A stretch of DNA of 64,000 nt from Rhodophyticola sp. CCM32 (GTDB lineage: Bacteria; Pseudomonadota; Alphaproteobacteria; Rhodobacterales; Rhodobacteraceae), in NCBI RefSeq assembly GCF_004751985.1, contig NZ_CP038492.1, positions 2,914,001 through 2,978,000 of the forward strand, read 5' to 3'. The stretch's first letter is position 1. Every line of letters starts with the position of its first letter. Made by a program: the position numbers and the translations under genes. The notes below the pieces were generated by a model. The model was not told where the DNA came from and searched no databases. It worked only from the letters and a program-made list of their open reading frames with translations. Shown piece by piece: positions 26,505 through 34,840 of the stretch.

Positions 26505-26558
26505 GAACAACAAGGGCAGGGCGCTGTCGCTCAGCTATAAAATCTTTCAGAAAACGCG

Positions 26559-27569
26559 TTACCCGCCCGTATGGCTCATATGGCGGGAGACCTGGCCATC
26601 CACTTTCTGGCGGGAATAGTCGAAATCATGACCTTTGGGTTTGCGGGCAATCGCGGTGCGGATCGCGGTTTGCAGGAGGATGTCGTCTTTTGAGGCGCGC
26701 AAGGGGCTGCGCAGATCGGCCATATCCTCCTGCCCGAGGCACATATAGAGATCCCCCGTGCAGGTCAGCCGCACCCGGTTGCAGCTTTCGCAGAAATTAT
26801 GGGTCAGCGGTGTGATGAAGCCGATTTTCTGCCCGGTTTCCTGCAATTGCACATAGCGTGCGGGGCCGCCTGTACGCTCGGTCAGGTCGATCAGGGTGAA
26901 GCGTTCCGCAAGCCGGGCACGCAGATCGCTGAGCGACCAGTATTGGCCAAGGCGATCCTCATTGCCCAGATCCCCCATCGGCATCACCTCGATAAAGGTG
27001 AGGTCCATATCGCGGGTGGCGCACCAGTCCTGCAGGGTGAACAACTCATCCTCGTTGAAGCCTTGCAGGGCCACCGCGTTGATCTTTACCCGCAGGCCGG
27101 CTTTTTGTGCCGCGTCGATGCCGCCCAGAACCTGTTGCAGGCGGCCCCAGCGGGTGATCGCGGCGAATTTGGTTTCGTCCAGCGTATCAAGCGAGACGTT
27201 GATCCGCCGCATCCCGGCGGCATAGAGGTCACCGGCAAAGCGCGCCAGTTGGCTGCCATTGGTGGTCAGGGTCAGTTCCGACAGGGCGCCGCTGTCCAGA
27301 TGCCGGGTCATGGCGCGGAAGAAGGTCATGATATCCCGGCGGACCAGCGGCTCCCCCCCGGTGATGCGCAGTTTCTTTACGCCAAGATGGATGAAGCTGG
27401 TGCAGATCCGGTCAAGTTCCTCAAGCGTCAGCAGTTCTTTCTTCGGCAGGAAGGTCATGTTTTCCGACATGCAATAGACGCAGCGGAAATCGCAGCGATC
27501 GGTGACCGAGACACGCAGATAGTCAATGGCGCGGGCGAAAGGGTCGATCAGGGGGGCGGGTTTGTCCAT
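26559..27569 (-). CDS. moaA: GTP 3',8-cyclase MoaA
   Basis: Radical-SAM enzyme starting molybdenum-cofactor synthesis with MoaC. 336 residues. The SAM cluster motif is CDFRCVYC (Cys26, Cys30, Cys33) and the C-terminal cluster cysteines are in [36 protein letters not shown] binds SAM. The terminal Gly-Gly (MSHTGG) is the usual MoaA tail. No other moa gene lies nearby. Divergent from the small lipoprotein gene. Confidence 0.97.
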   Translation of the reverse strand: MDKPAPLIDPFARAIDYLRVSVTDRCDFRCVYCMSENMTFLPKKELLTLEELDRICTSFIHLGVKKLRITGGEPLVRRDIMTFFRAMTRHLDSGALSELTLTTNGSQLARFAGDLYAAGMRRINVSLDTLDETKFAAITRWGRLQQVLGGIDAAQKAGLRVKINAVALQGFNEDELFTLQDWCATRDMDLTFIEVMPMGDLGNEDRLGQYWSLSDLRARLAERFTLIDLTERTGGPARYVQLQETGQKIGFITPLTHNFCESCNRVRLTCTGDLYMCLGQEDMADLRSPLRASKDDILLQTAIRTAIARKPKGHDFDYSRQKVDGQVSRHMSHTGG

Positions 27570-27655
27570 GGGTCAGAAGCTATGCTCGGCAAAGGACCGC
27601 CGCAAGTCGTGATCGGGGTATTGAAGCGCGGGTGCAATGTCGTAATCTGAACTTC

Positions 27656-28072
27656 ATGACCCATGCCGCCCATATCATCCTGTCCGCCATGCTTGTTTTG
27701 GGCCTGTCGGCATGTGCTGACGGGCTGTTTCAGGGGGGCGTTTCGGGGCCTTCAATCGAATCCGGTGCAGACCCTGTGCCGGATATCCCTGTGGCAGAGA
27801 CATCCGCAGTGCCAGACCCGGGCCGTGACCGTGCAGGTGAGACGATTGCCAGTCTGGGCGACCCGGGCGACCCGGGCCTCTGGCTGCGCACGCCGTTGGT
27901 GAGCAGTGAACAGCAGGGCCTGGTGACCGCGCAAAACGGGGCTTCGGTGCAACTGACTCTGATCCCGATTGCGGGAGATCCCGGCGCAGGCAGCCAGATA
28001 TCGCTGGCGGCGATGCAGGCATTGAATGTGCCATTGACCGATCTGGTGACGCTGACCGTGACGCCCGGGTGA
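27656..28072 (+). CDS. Small lipoprotein of unknown function
   Basis: 138 residues. The signal ends in a lipobox (VLGLSACADG), so the Cys should be lipidated. The mature part is Pro/Asp-rich, then LWLRTPLVSSEQQGLVTAQNGASVQLTLIPI and ISLAAMQALNVPLTDLVTLTV, which looks like a small compact domain. The start at 27656 gives the lipobox spacing; an upstream in-frame start (27632) adds eight unlikely residues. Function not recognised. Confidence 0.7.
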   Translation: MTHAAHIILSAMLVLGLSACADGLFQGGVSGPSIESGADPVPDIPVAETSAVPDPGRDRAGETIASLGDPGDPGLWLRTPLVSSEQQGLVTAQNGASVQLTLIPIAGDPGAGSQISLAAMQALNVPLTDLVTLTVTPG

Positions 28073-28245
28073 CGCAGATGCGCAGATCCATCCGTTTATG
28101 GCGTGTGGAGAGCAGCCAATGATGTGTTTGAGGGGTGGCGGGCCGCGTCATGCCCCCTGCGGGAGCCCTCCGCATCCCGCATTGCCATGGGAGCGTGGCG
28201 GGCGTGCGGTATTTGGGGCGGCGGTCAGGGTCGTGGTGGGGGTAG

Positions 28246-28280
28246 GTGCCTCCGGCGGGCGTATTTGCGACAAGAAGAAG
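28246..28280. repeat. GACAAGAAGAAG motif, copy 2
   Basis: GTGCCTCCGGCGGGC followed by GTATTTGCGACAAGAAGAAG, just downstream of the SDR stop. The related copy is at 17031-17062. Motifs of this type recur in Rhodobacterales intergenic DNA as I remember them, but this was not checked. Confidence 0.4.
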
Positions 28281-28289
28281 CCATGCGGG

Positions 28290-29054
28290 TCAGGCGACCT
28301 GACCACCTGCGATCTGGATGGTCTGGCCATTGACGCTGCGCGCGGAGTCCGAGCAGAGCCAGATTGCCGCGCCGGTGATCTCATCGGTGTCCAGGAGGGT
28401 TTTGTGGCGGTTGCCCCCGGCCAGATAGGCGCGGGCTTCGGCCTCGGTCATGCCGAGGCGGGTGGCGATGTCATGGGCGTTCCGGGCGACAATCGGCGTA
28501 TCCACATAACCGGGGCAGAGCGCGTTGAAGGTGATGTTGGAGGGTCTGTATTCCTCGGACAGGCCGCGCATGATACCGATCAGGGCGTGTTTCGACGCGG
28601 TATAGGCGATGGCGTTTTCAAGCCCGCGCACCCCTGCGATTGAGCTGACGCCGATCATCCGGCCCCAATCTTCGGGTCCAAGCGTGGCCAGCGCTGCCTG
28701 AAGGGTCAGGAAGGCCCCGTCAAGATTGGTTGTCATGGTTTTCCGCCAGTGATCCAGTGTGATCCGGGCGAAGGGCATGGGCTCGGCAATACCTGCATTG
28801 GCCACGCAGATGGCGACCGGGCCATGGGCCCTGGCCGCGCTGGCGATGCCCTGCCGGACAGAGGGTTCATCACTCACGTCCATCTGCAGCGGATGCAGGC
28901 GCGGGTGGGCCTCTGCGACCTCTTCCAATCTGGAAATATTGCGACCGGTGATGGTGACCTCGGCCCCTGCCTCGGCCAGGGCCCGGGCGATGCCCAGCCC
29001 GATGCCGGTGCCGCCGCCGGTGACCAGCGCGTGGCGTCCCTGATGTTCCGTCAT
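28290..29054 (-). CDS. SDR-family oxidoreductase (3-hydroxybutyrate/3-oxoacyl-ACP type)
   Basis: About 254 residues from the ATG at 29054, which has AAGGAC upstream. Classical SDR features: cofactor motif TGGGTGIGLGIARAL, NAG in CVANAGIAEP, catalytic Ser in GVSSIAG and YTASK (Tyr-x-x-x-Lys). The end IWLCSDSARSVNGQTIQIAGGQVA is typical of the 3-hydroxybutyrate dehydrogenase/FabG-like branch. Substrate undetermined. Confidence 0.87.
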   Translation of the reverse strand: MTEHQGRHALVTGGGTGIGLGIARALAEAGAEVTITGRNISRLEEVAEAHPRLHPLQMDVSDEPSVRQGIASAARAHGPVAICVANAGIAEPMPFARITLDHWRKTMTTNLDGAFLTLQAALATLGPEDWGRMIGVSSIAGVRGLENAIAYTASKHALIGIMRGLSEEYRPSNITFNALCPGYVDTPIVARNAHDIATRLGMTEAEARAYLAGGNRHKTLLDTDEITGAAIWLCSDSARSVNGQTIQIAGGQVA

Positions 29055-29323
29055 GTTGCCGTCCTTCATGGCCATCTGGTGATGCTACCCGACCGGGTCC
29101 GGCGTGCAAGACCCCCTGATATTGCCTTCGCCTTTTGACGCAATGACTGTCATGGCGCTGGACTTTTCCGGGGGCTTGCCCTGTTTATGCGCAAGGGAAA
29201 ACCTGACCTGCGGGGCGGGTGCGGTTTTGAGACATTATCTGTCGCGTGGGCAGCCCGTTGTGCAAGATTTGACAAGTTGGTAAACCGGGGTTCGGCAATC
29301 TGCGGCGAGAAGAGGGGATGGAC

Positions 29324-30895
29324 GTGAAAATAGGCGCTCCGAAAGAGGTTGAAGCGGGGGAATCGCGGGTTGCGATGACACCGGACTCTGCCGTTCAGCT
29401 GCAAAAGCTGGGCTATGAGTGCGCGATTGAAAGCGGTGCCGGTCTGGCGGCCGGCTTTTCCGATGCGGCATATAAGGCCGCCGGGGTCGAGATCATCAAA
29501 ACGCCGGCAGGTCTTTGGAAAGCCGTTGATATCATTGCCAAGGTGCGCCCCCCGACCGAGACCGAAGCCAAACGGCTGACCAAGGGAAAATTGCTGATCT
29601 CGTTCTTCTATCCCGGGCAGAATGACGCGCTGATGGACCTGACCAGATCCAAAGGCGCCCATGTCATCGCGATGGATATGGTGCCGCGGATCAGCCGGGC
29701 GCAGAAGATGGATGCGCTGAGCTCGATGGCGAATATCACGGGCTATCGCGCGGTGATCGAGGCGGGCAATCATTTCGGTCGTTTCTTCACCGGGCAGATC
29801 ACCGCTGCGGGCAAGGTGCCGCCGGCCAAGGTGCTGGTCATTGGCGCGGGCGTGGCGGGGCTGGCCGCGGTGGGCACCTCCACCTCTCTGGGGGCGATCA
29901 CCTATGCGTTTGATGTGCGCCCCGAGACAGCGGAACAGATTGAATCAATGGGGGCGGAGTTTGTGTTCCTCGATTTTGACGAGCAGCAGGACGGGGCCGC
30001 CACCGGCGGCTATGCCGCGCCGTCAAGCCCGGAATTCCGTGAGGCGCAACTGGCCAGGTTCCGCGAACTGGCCCCGGATATGGATATTGTGATCACCACC
30101 GCCCTGATCCCGGGCCGGGATGCGCCCGTGCTCTGGACCCGCGATATGGTCGAGATGATGAAACCCGGATCGGTGATTGTCGATCTGGCGGCAGAGCGTG
30201 GCGGCAATTGCGAATTGACGGTGACCGATGAGAAGATCACCAGCGATAATGGCGTCACGATTGTGGGCTATACGGATTTCCCAAGCCGGATGGCGGCGCA
30301 ATCCTCGACGCTTTATGCCACCAATATCCGTCATATGATGACCGATCTGACGCCGGAGAAAGACGGTGTGGTCCATCATGATATGGAAGATGATGTGATC
30401 CGTGGCGCGACCGTCGTGTATGACAGCGAGGTCACCTTCCCGCCGCCGCCGCCGAAAGTGGCCGCCATCGCGGCACAGCCGAAAGCAGAGGCCGCGCGCG
30501 AATTGACGGCCGAGGAAAGACGCGCCGCCGAGATGGAGGCCTTCCAGTCCCAGACAAGGTTTCAGGTCGGGCTGTTGGCAGGCGGTGCGCTTTTGATGCT
30601 GGTGATCGGGGCCTATGCGCCGGCCAGTTTCATGCAGCATTTCATCGTTTTCGCCCTGGCCTGTTTCATCGGTTTCCAGGTGATCTGGAATGTCAGCCAC
30701 GCGCTGCACACGCCGCTGATGGCGATCACCAATGCCATTTCCGGCATCGTGATTGTGGGCGCGCTGTTGCAGATCGGATCGGTCAGCTGGCTGGTGGGCC
30801 TGTTGTCTTTTGTCTCGGTGCTGATTGCATCCATCAATATTGTGGGGGGCTTTCTGGTGACACGCCGGATGCTCGCCATGTTCCAGAAATCCTGA
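29324..30895 (+). CDS. pntA: NAD(P) transhydrogenase subunit alpha
   Basis: Proton-translocating transhydrogenase, inner membrane; couples the proton gradient to NADPH formation. About 523 residues: dI NAD-binding domain ([51 protein letters not shown]), a Pro/Ala linker ([19 protein letters not shown]) and four C-terminal membrane helices. The start is probably the GTG at 29324, because GAGGGG lies 6 bases before it and it gives the family N-terminus; an ATG two codons earlier is the alternative. pntB follows after 13 bases. Confidence 0.96.
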   Translation: MKIGAPKEVEAGESRVAMTPDSAVQLQKLGYECAIESGAGLAAGFSDAAYKAAGVEIIKTPAGLWKAVDIIAKVRPPTETEAKRLTKGKLLISFFYPGQNDALMDLTRSKGAHVIAMDMVPRISRAQKMDALSSMANITGYRAVIEAGNHFGRFFTGQITAAGKVPPAKVLVIGAGVAGLAAVGTSTSLGAITYAFDVRPETAEQIESMGAEFVFLDFDEQQDGAATGGYAAPSSPEFREAQLARFRELAPDMDIVITTALIPGRDAPVLWTRDMVEMMKPGSVIVDLAAERGGNCELTVTDEKITSDNGVTIVGYTDFPSRMAAQSSTLYATNIRHMMTDLTPEKDGVVHHDMEDDVIRGATVVYDSEVTFPPPPPKVAAIAAQPKAEAARELTAEERRAAEMEAFQSQTRFQVGLLAGGALLMLVIGAYAPASFMQHFIVFALACFIGFQVIWNVSHALHTPLMAITNAISGIVIVGALLQIGSVSWLVGLLSFVSVLIASINIVGGFLVTRRMLAMFQKS

Positions 30896-30908
30896 GGGGG
30901 ACGGGGTC

Positions 30909-32354
30909 ATGAGCATTGGTATCGTCTCGGCCGCTTATATCGCGGCATCTGTTCTCTTCATTCTGGCGCTTGGCGGGTTGTCGAACCAGGAAAGCGCCAA
31001 GCGCGCCATCTGGTACGGGATCGTCGGCATGGCGCTGGCGGTGATCGCCACGATTTTCGGGCCCGGGGTGTCGAATATCTTTCTGATCCTGATCGCGGTC
31101 GCGGGCGGATCCGTGGCGGGGTATTACGTGGCAGGCAAGGTCCAGATGACCGAGATGCCGCAACTGGTGGCAGCCCTGCACAGTTTTGTGGGGCTGGCAG
31201 CGGTTTTCATCGGTCTGAATGCGGATGTGATGCTGGGCGCTGTGACCGCGCTGCGTGAAAGCGGGGTCAGTCTGAGCGATGCGGATCTGACCGGGTTCGG
31301 AACCAAGCTTTGGTATAAGGATGCTGTCGAGATCTCCATTCTGAGGGTTGAGGTTTTTCTGGGCATCTTTATCGGCGCTGTGACCTTCACCGGGTCGGTG
31401 GTGGCCTTTGGCAAACTGGCGGGCCGTGTCGATGGCAAGCCGACAAAACTGCCGGGTGGTCACATGCTGAATGCCGCCGCGCTGGCGCTTTGTCTGGTGC
31501 TTGGGCTTATGTATCTGGGCGGTTCCGGCGTGTGGACGATGGTTCTGGTCACCGCGATTGCGGGGTTCATCGGCTGGCATCTGATCATGGGGATCGGGGG
31601 CGCGGATATGCCGGTGGTTGTGTCGATGCTGAACAGCTATTCGGGCTGGGCGGCGGCGGCGATCGGCTTTACGCTTGGCAATGACCTGCTGATCGTCACC
31701 GGTGCGCTGGTCGGGTCATCGGGGGCCATTCTCAGCTATATCATGTGCAAGGCGATGAACCGGAATTTTGTCTCGGTCATCCTTGGGGGGTTTGGTGGCA
31801 CAACCGGCCCCGCGCAGGAGATCGAGGGGGAGCAGGTTGCCATTGACGCCGATGGTGTGGCCACCGCCCTGAACGAGGCGGACAGCATCATCATCATTCC
31901 GGGCTATGGCATGGCGGTGGCGCAGGCGCAGCAATCGGTCAGCGAGTTGACCCGCAAGCTGCGCGCATCGGGCAAGACCGTGCGCTTTGCGATCCATCCG
32001 GTTGCGGGCCGGTTGCCGGGGCATATGAATGTGCTGCTGGCCGAGGCCAAGGTGCCCTATGACATCGTGATGGAAATGGATGAGATCAACGAGGATTTCC
32101 CGGATACGGATGTGGCGATTGTCATCGGGTCCAATGACATTGTGAACCCGGCGGCACAGGATGACCCGAACAGCCCCATCGCGGGCATGCCGGTTCTGGA
32201 ATGCTGGAAGGCAAAACAGGTGTTTGTGTCGAAACGCGGTCAGGGCACCGGCTATTCCGGGATCGAAAATCCGCTGTTCTTCAAGGAGAATACGCGGATG
32301 TTCTATGGCGATGCGAAGGCCTCGCTTGACAGTCTGCTGCCGAAAATCGGCTAG
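30909..32354 (+). CDS. pntB: NAD(P) transhydrogenase subunit beta
   Basis: 481 residues. About eight to nine membrane helices (to about residue 290) are followed by the NADP-binding dIII domain: [60 protein letters not shown]-type [15 protein letters not shown] and [21 protein letters not shown]. Completes the transhydrogenase with PntA. Confidence 0.97.
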   Translation: MSIGIVSAAYIAASVLFILALGGLSNQESAKRAIWYGIVGMALAVIATIFGPGVSNIFLILIAVAGGSVAGYYVAGKVQMTEMPQLVAALHSFVGLAAVFIGLNADVMLGAVTALRESGVSLSDADLTGFGTKLWYKDAVEISILRVEVFLGIFIGAVTFTGSVVAFGKLAGRVDGKPTKLPGGHMLNAAALALCLVLGLMYLGGSGVWTMVLVTAIAGFIGWHLIMGIGGADMPVVVSMLNSYSGWAAAAIGFTLGNDLLIVTGALVGSSGAILSYIMCKAMNRNFVSVILGGFGGTTGPAQEIEGEQVAIDADGVATALNEADSIIIIPGYGMAVAQAQQSVSELTRKLRASGKTVRFAIHPVAGRLPGHMNVLLAEAKVPYDIVMEMDEINEDFPDTDVAIVIGSNDIVNPAAQDDPNSPIAGMPVLECWKAKQVFVSKRGQGTGYSGIENPLFFKENTRMFYGDAKASLDSLLPKIG

Positions 32355-32393
32355 GGCCATGCGCCCGGCAGATGACCCGGACAGGGCCTGAAG

Positions 32394-32963
32394 ATGAACA
32401 CGCCTGCGCATCTTCTGCTTGGCGCGGCTGTCTTTGGTGACCCTGAGCGGCGCCATACCACCACCGCCGCGCTGATCGGGGGGCTGTTGCCCGATCTGTC
32501 GCTGTATCTGATGGCCGGGGTTTCGCTGATCCTGCTGGAAATCCCGCCACAGGTGGTGTTCGGGGAGCTGTATTACTCCGAGGCGTGGCAGCATGTCTTT
32601 GCCATCGACAATTCAATGCTGGTCTGGGGCCTCGTCTTCGGGCTTGGTCTTTGGCTGAAACGGGCCTGGGTTGTGGCGCTGGCAGGGGCCGCGTTGCTGC
32701 ATCTGGTGACTGATTTTGCGCTCCATCATGATGATGGGCGGTCGCATTTCTGGCCGCTGACCTCCTGGGTTTTTGAAAGCCCGATCAGTTATTGGGACAG
32801 TCATCACGGCGCGCGATATGTGGCGCCGCTGGAAGGTCTGCTCTCGGCGATATGCGCTGCGGTGCTGTGGCGACGGTATGTCCAGTGGGGGGCACGGTTT
32901 GGCTTTATCGCAATCCTCGGGCTGGAGGGGTTTGTGATCCGGCAATGGCTGGTGTTTTTCTGA
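32394..32963 (+). CDS. Integral membrane protein, YdjM/DUF457-like
   Basis: 189 residues, about four to five hydrophobic helices. His and Asp residues sit in family-like positions: TPAHLLLGAAVFG at the N-terminus, GGLLPDLSLYLMAG, LLHLVTDFALHHDDGRSHFWPLTS and YWDSHHGARY. This layout recalls the YdjM/LexA-regulated putative membrane metal-dependent hydrolases. It follows pntB by 39 bases and may be co-transcribed. Catalytic role not proven. Confidence 0.6.
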   Translation: MNTPAHLLLGAAVFGDPERRHTTTAALIGGLLPDLSLYLMAGVSLILLEIPPQVVFGELYYSEAWQHVFAIDNSMLVWGLVFGLGLWLKRAWVVALAGAALLHLVTDFALHHDDGRSHFWPLTSWVFESPISYWDSHHGARYVAPLEGLLSAICAAVLWRRYVQWGARFGFIAILGLEGFVIRQWLVFF

Positions 32964-33078
32964 CCCAAGCCGGGAGGCGCAGCGCTGCCGGGGCAAAGCT
33001 GCGGGGCATCAAGCCGGTTCACCATGGTTTGAACGTGAGACGCCACTGCGACAGGCTTGCGTCTTGCCGGAGATATAT

Positions 33079-33101
33079 TATCTGATAATAATAGTCAGAT
33101 A
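33079..33101. promoter_or_regulatory. Second iron-box-like palindrome
   Basis: TATCTGA-N9-TCAGATA with perfect 7-bp arms, ending 18 bases before the ATG at 33119. It shares the TCTGA-N9-TCAGA core, with identical spacing, with the palindrome in the importer promoter at 23637-23655. The position overlaps where the promoter should be, which suggests repression. Confidence 0.65.
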
Positions 33102-33118
33102 TAGTCCGGAAGATCGTG

Positions 33119-33574
33119 ATGCTTGCTCATTTGACCCCTGCCGCCGACCTGACGGCCCCCTGTCCGAAGACCCGCAATGCCGAGGTGGATCGTGCGGAGC
33201 TTGCCTGGCTGCGCGTTGCCGGTGCCCGTTGCCGGGTGATGCGGCGAAGCGATCTGTTCCAGGCCTGTGCCGTTCTCAGCCTGTCCGGTGAACAGGCCGC
33301 TTTGGCCTATGCGCAGGCCCTGTTTCGCGCCTTGCCGGATCTGCTGCCAAGGGGGCTTACGCTTTATGCCCCCGGCGATTCGCAGATTTCGTTTGATGAA
33401 GCCTGGCTGCTGCAGCTTCTGACCCGGGCGCGCGCGGGGGACCATGACAGTCTGACGTTTCTGATTGGTCGCCGCATTCCCCGATATGCAAGGCGACAGG
33501 TGGCGTTTTTGGCCCATGGTTTGGCAACAGCCCGTGAAGACGGGACGGGGGATGGCGAAAAAAACTGCGTCTGA
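33119..33574 (+). CDS. Protein of unknown function behind an iron-box-like operator
   Basis: 151 residues, no signal peptide or membrane segment. Mostly helical: AELAWLRVAGARCRVMRRSDLFQACAVLSLSGEQAALAYAQALFRALPDLLP, then SFDEAWLLQLLTRARAGDHDSLTFLIGRRIPRYARRQVAFLAHGLA. Two Cys lie in the first half. Not recognised as a known family. The palindrome at 33079-33101 and the neighbouring dps and hemP genes suggest an iron-related role (inference). The stop codon lies inside the loop of a strong terminator. Confidence 0.65.
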   Translation: MLAHLTPAADLTAPCPKTRNAEVDRAELAWLRVAGARCRVMRRSDLFQACAVLSLSGEQAALAYAQALFRALPDLLPRGLTLYAPGDSQISFDEAWLLQLLTRARAGDHDSLTFLIGRRIPRYARRQVAFLAHGLATAREDGTGDGEKNCV

Positions 33575-33587
33575 AAGCAGTTTTTTT
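33558..33587 (+). terminator. Strong intrinsic terminator overlapping the stop codon
   Basis: A perfect 11-bp stem, AAAAAAACTGC (33558-33568) with GCAGTTTTTTT (33577-33587), and an 8-base loop containing the TGA of the upstream gene. The seven-T tract is the end of the stem. Confidence 0.85.
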
Positions 33588-33607
33588 GACATTTCCTCTC
33601 GACAGTT

Positions 33608-33624
33608 TTTAGAATGGCTCTAAA
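33608..33624. promoter_or_regulatory. ICE/Irr-box-like site upstream of dps
   Basis: TTTAGAATGGCTCTAAA, a near-perfect palindrome (one mismatch between 7-bp arms, 3-base centre). It closely resembles the iron control element bound by Irr in alphaproteobacteria (TTTAGAA-N3-TTCTAAA as I recall it). It lies 63 bases before the dps ATG, where an Irr repressor or activator would act. Confidence 0.6.
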
Positions 33625-33686
33625 TAGGGTGCATCGCCAGCCAGCCATGCGCCAGCCCGCCCTGATCTGATGAGAGGATAGAAAAG

Positions 33687-34157
33687 ATGACCCAACCCGC
33701 AGCCCAGATGAGCCCCACCGCACAAGAGGCCATTGTCGAGGCGCTTACCCAGGGCCTGTCTGAGACAGCGGTGACCACGATGCTGGCACAGAATTTTCAT
33801 TGGAACGTGACCGGCATGGGGTTTGGCCCGCTGCATGCGCTGTTTCAGGAAATCTATGAAGACCATTTCGTTGCGCAGGATGATCTGGCCGAGCGAATCA
33901 AGGCGCTGGACGGGCATGCCCTGGGGCAGCTTTCGGCGATGATCGGCCGCTCGAAAGTGGATGAACATGATGGCCATGCAGATGCTGCCGCAATGGTCGG
34001 CGCGTTGCAGGCGGCGCAGGAAACCTTGGCGGCGACATTGGCCGAAGCGGGCCAGTTGGCCGCTGATCATGGCGATACGCTGACCGAAGATCTGTGCATT
34101 GCACGCGGGCAGGTGCATGAGAAATTTGCCTGGATTCTGCGCGCCCATCTGAAGTGA
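33687..34157 (+). CDS. dps: Dps-family DNA-protection / iron-storage protein
   Basis: 156 residues, a ferritin-like four-helix protein that forms dodecamers, oxidises ferrous iron and protects DNA. The ferroxidase motif is visible: NFHWNVTGMGFGPLHALFQEIYEDHFVAQDDLAERI, with His, His, Asp and Glu ligands. The C-terminal helix is LTEDLCIARGQVHEKFAWILRAHL. Preceded by GAGAGGATAG and the ICE-like box; followed by a terminator. Confidence 0.94.
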   Translation: MTQPAAQMSPTAQEAIVEALTQGLSETAVTTMLAQNFHWNVTGMGFGPLHALFQEIYEDHFVAQDDLAERIKALDGHALGQLSAMIGRSKVDEHDGHADAAAMVGALQAAQETLAATLAEAGQLAADHGDTLTEDLCIARGQVHEKFAWILRAHLK

Positions 34158-34230
34158 TTGCAGGCCGGGCGCCCGCCGACACCGGTTTGCGTGCGCGCTG
34201 TATCGAAAAAGCGCCTCGCCCGCCCAGCAC

Positions 34231-34269
34231 CGAAAAAGCCCCGGACATATATGGTTCGGGGGTTTTGCG
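34231..34269 (+). terminator. Intrinsic terminator after dps
   Basis: CGAAAAAGCCCCGGA pairs with TTCGGGGGTTTTGCG around an 8-10 base loop, with a T-run. It lies between the convergent dps and DUF1289 genes and may serve both. Confidence 0.65.
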
Positions 34270-34280
34270 TTCAGGCCGGT

Positions 34281-34550
34281 TCAGGCCACCTTCTTGACGG
34301 CTTTGCCAAGGCCAAGGGGCGGTTTCACGCCCTTTTTCATGCACTTACCTATATAGGCAGGGCGCCAGGCAGAAAACTTTCCCATCACCTCCTGCTGGGC
34401 GATCAACATCTCTATAAAGGCTGTCCGGTGGCCGTCCTTGTCCAGAGATTTATACATCGCCTTCTGGTCTTTGGTCATGGAACACCCGATGCAATGCCCG
34501 CCACGGCGGAATTTGCAGACATCAATGCAGGGGCTGGGGGTTTTGGACAT
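34281..34550 (-). CDS. DUF1289 family small cysteine-rich protein
   Basis: 89 residues. The N-terminus shows the DUF1289 pattern PSPCIDVCKFRRGGHCIGCSMTKDQ with Cys8, Cys12, Cys20 and Cys23, which would bind zinc or an iron-sulfur cluster. The rest is basic (GKCMKKGVKPPLGLGKAVKKVA). Function unknown. It lies downstream of hemP on the same strand. Confidence 0.85.
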   Translation of the reverse strand: MSKTPSPCIDVCKFRRGGHCIGCSMTKDQKAMYKSLDKDGHRTAFIEMLIAQQEVMGKFSAWRPAYIGKCMKKGVKPPLGLGKAVKKVA

Positions 34551-34591
34551 GCCTGGACTTTCGATCTGGGTATGCAGGTATCAATCGCGGG

Positions 34592-34774
34592 TCACTTGGT
34601 CAGGATCAGCTTGCCTGCCCGTGTGATACGCAAAGTGTAGGTTTTGTCATCCAGCACGATCAGTGCTGTGGTTCCATCGTCGCCGGTCAGCTTGCGCGCG
34701 TCATGCACAGGCATGTCAGGATTGGGGAGGCGCGTAGCAGGCTCGTCGGTATTGACCGAGGAATGAAAGGTCAT
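34592..34774 (-). CDS. hemP: Hemin uptake protein HemP
   Basis: 60 residues ending in the near-invariant HemP block: ARKLTGDDGTTALIVLDD, then KTYTLRITRAGKLILTK. The ATG at 34774 has GGGAG 6-7 bases upstream and is preferred over the ATG at 34795. HemP/HmuP proteins are small regulators linked to haem uptake receptor expression. Its promoter region carries direct repeats of CTCAGGATTG. No haem receptor gene lies next to it. Confidence 0.93.
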   Translation of the reverse strand: MTFHSSVNTDEPATRLPNPDMPVHDARKLTGDDGTTALIVLDDKTYTLRITRAGKLILTK

Positions 34775-34799
34775 GGGTATCTCCCGTTGGCTCATGGCG

Positions 34800-34837
34800 C
34801 AATCCTGAGCAAAAGACTAGGACATGTCAATCCTGAG
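34800..34837 (-). promoter_or_regulatory. hemP promoter with paired direct repeats
   Basis: On the minus strand, TTGACA (34825-34830) is followed after 17 bases by CAGGAT (34802-34807). The 10-base word CTCAGGATTG occurs twice, at 34828-34837 (touching -35) and 34800-34809 (covering -10), 28 bases apart. This suggests two operator half-sites for one regulator. Confidence 0.5.
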
Positions 34838-34840
34838 TTT

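Noticed and set aside
28098..28643. Open frame downstream of the lipoprotein gene
   Set aside because: It runs over the 3' half of the SDR gene on the opposite strand and lacks a start with a ribosome-binding site.
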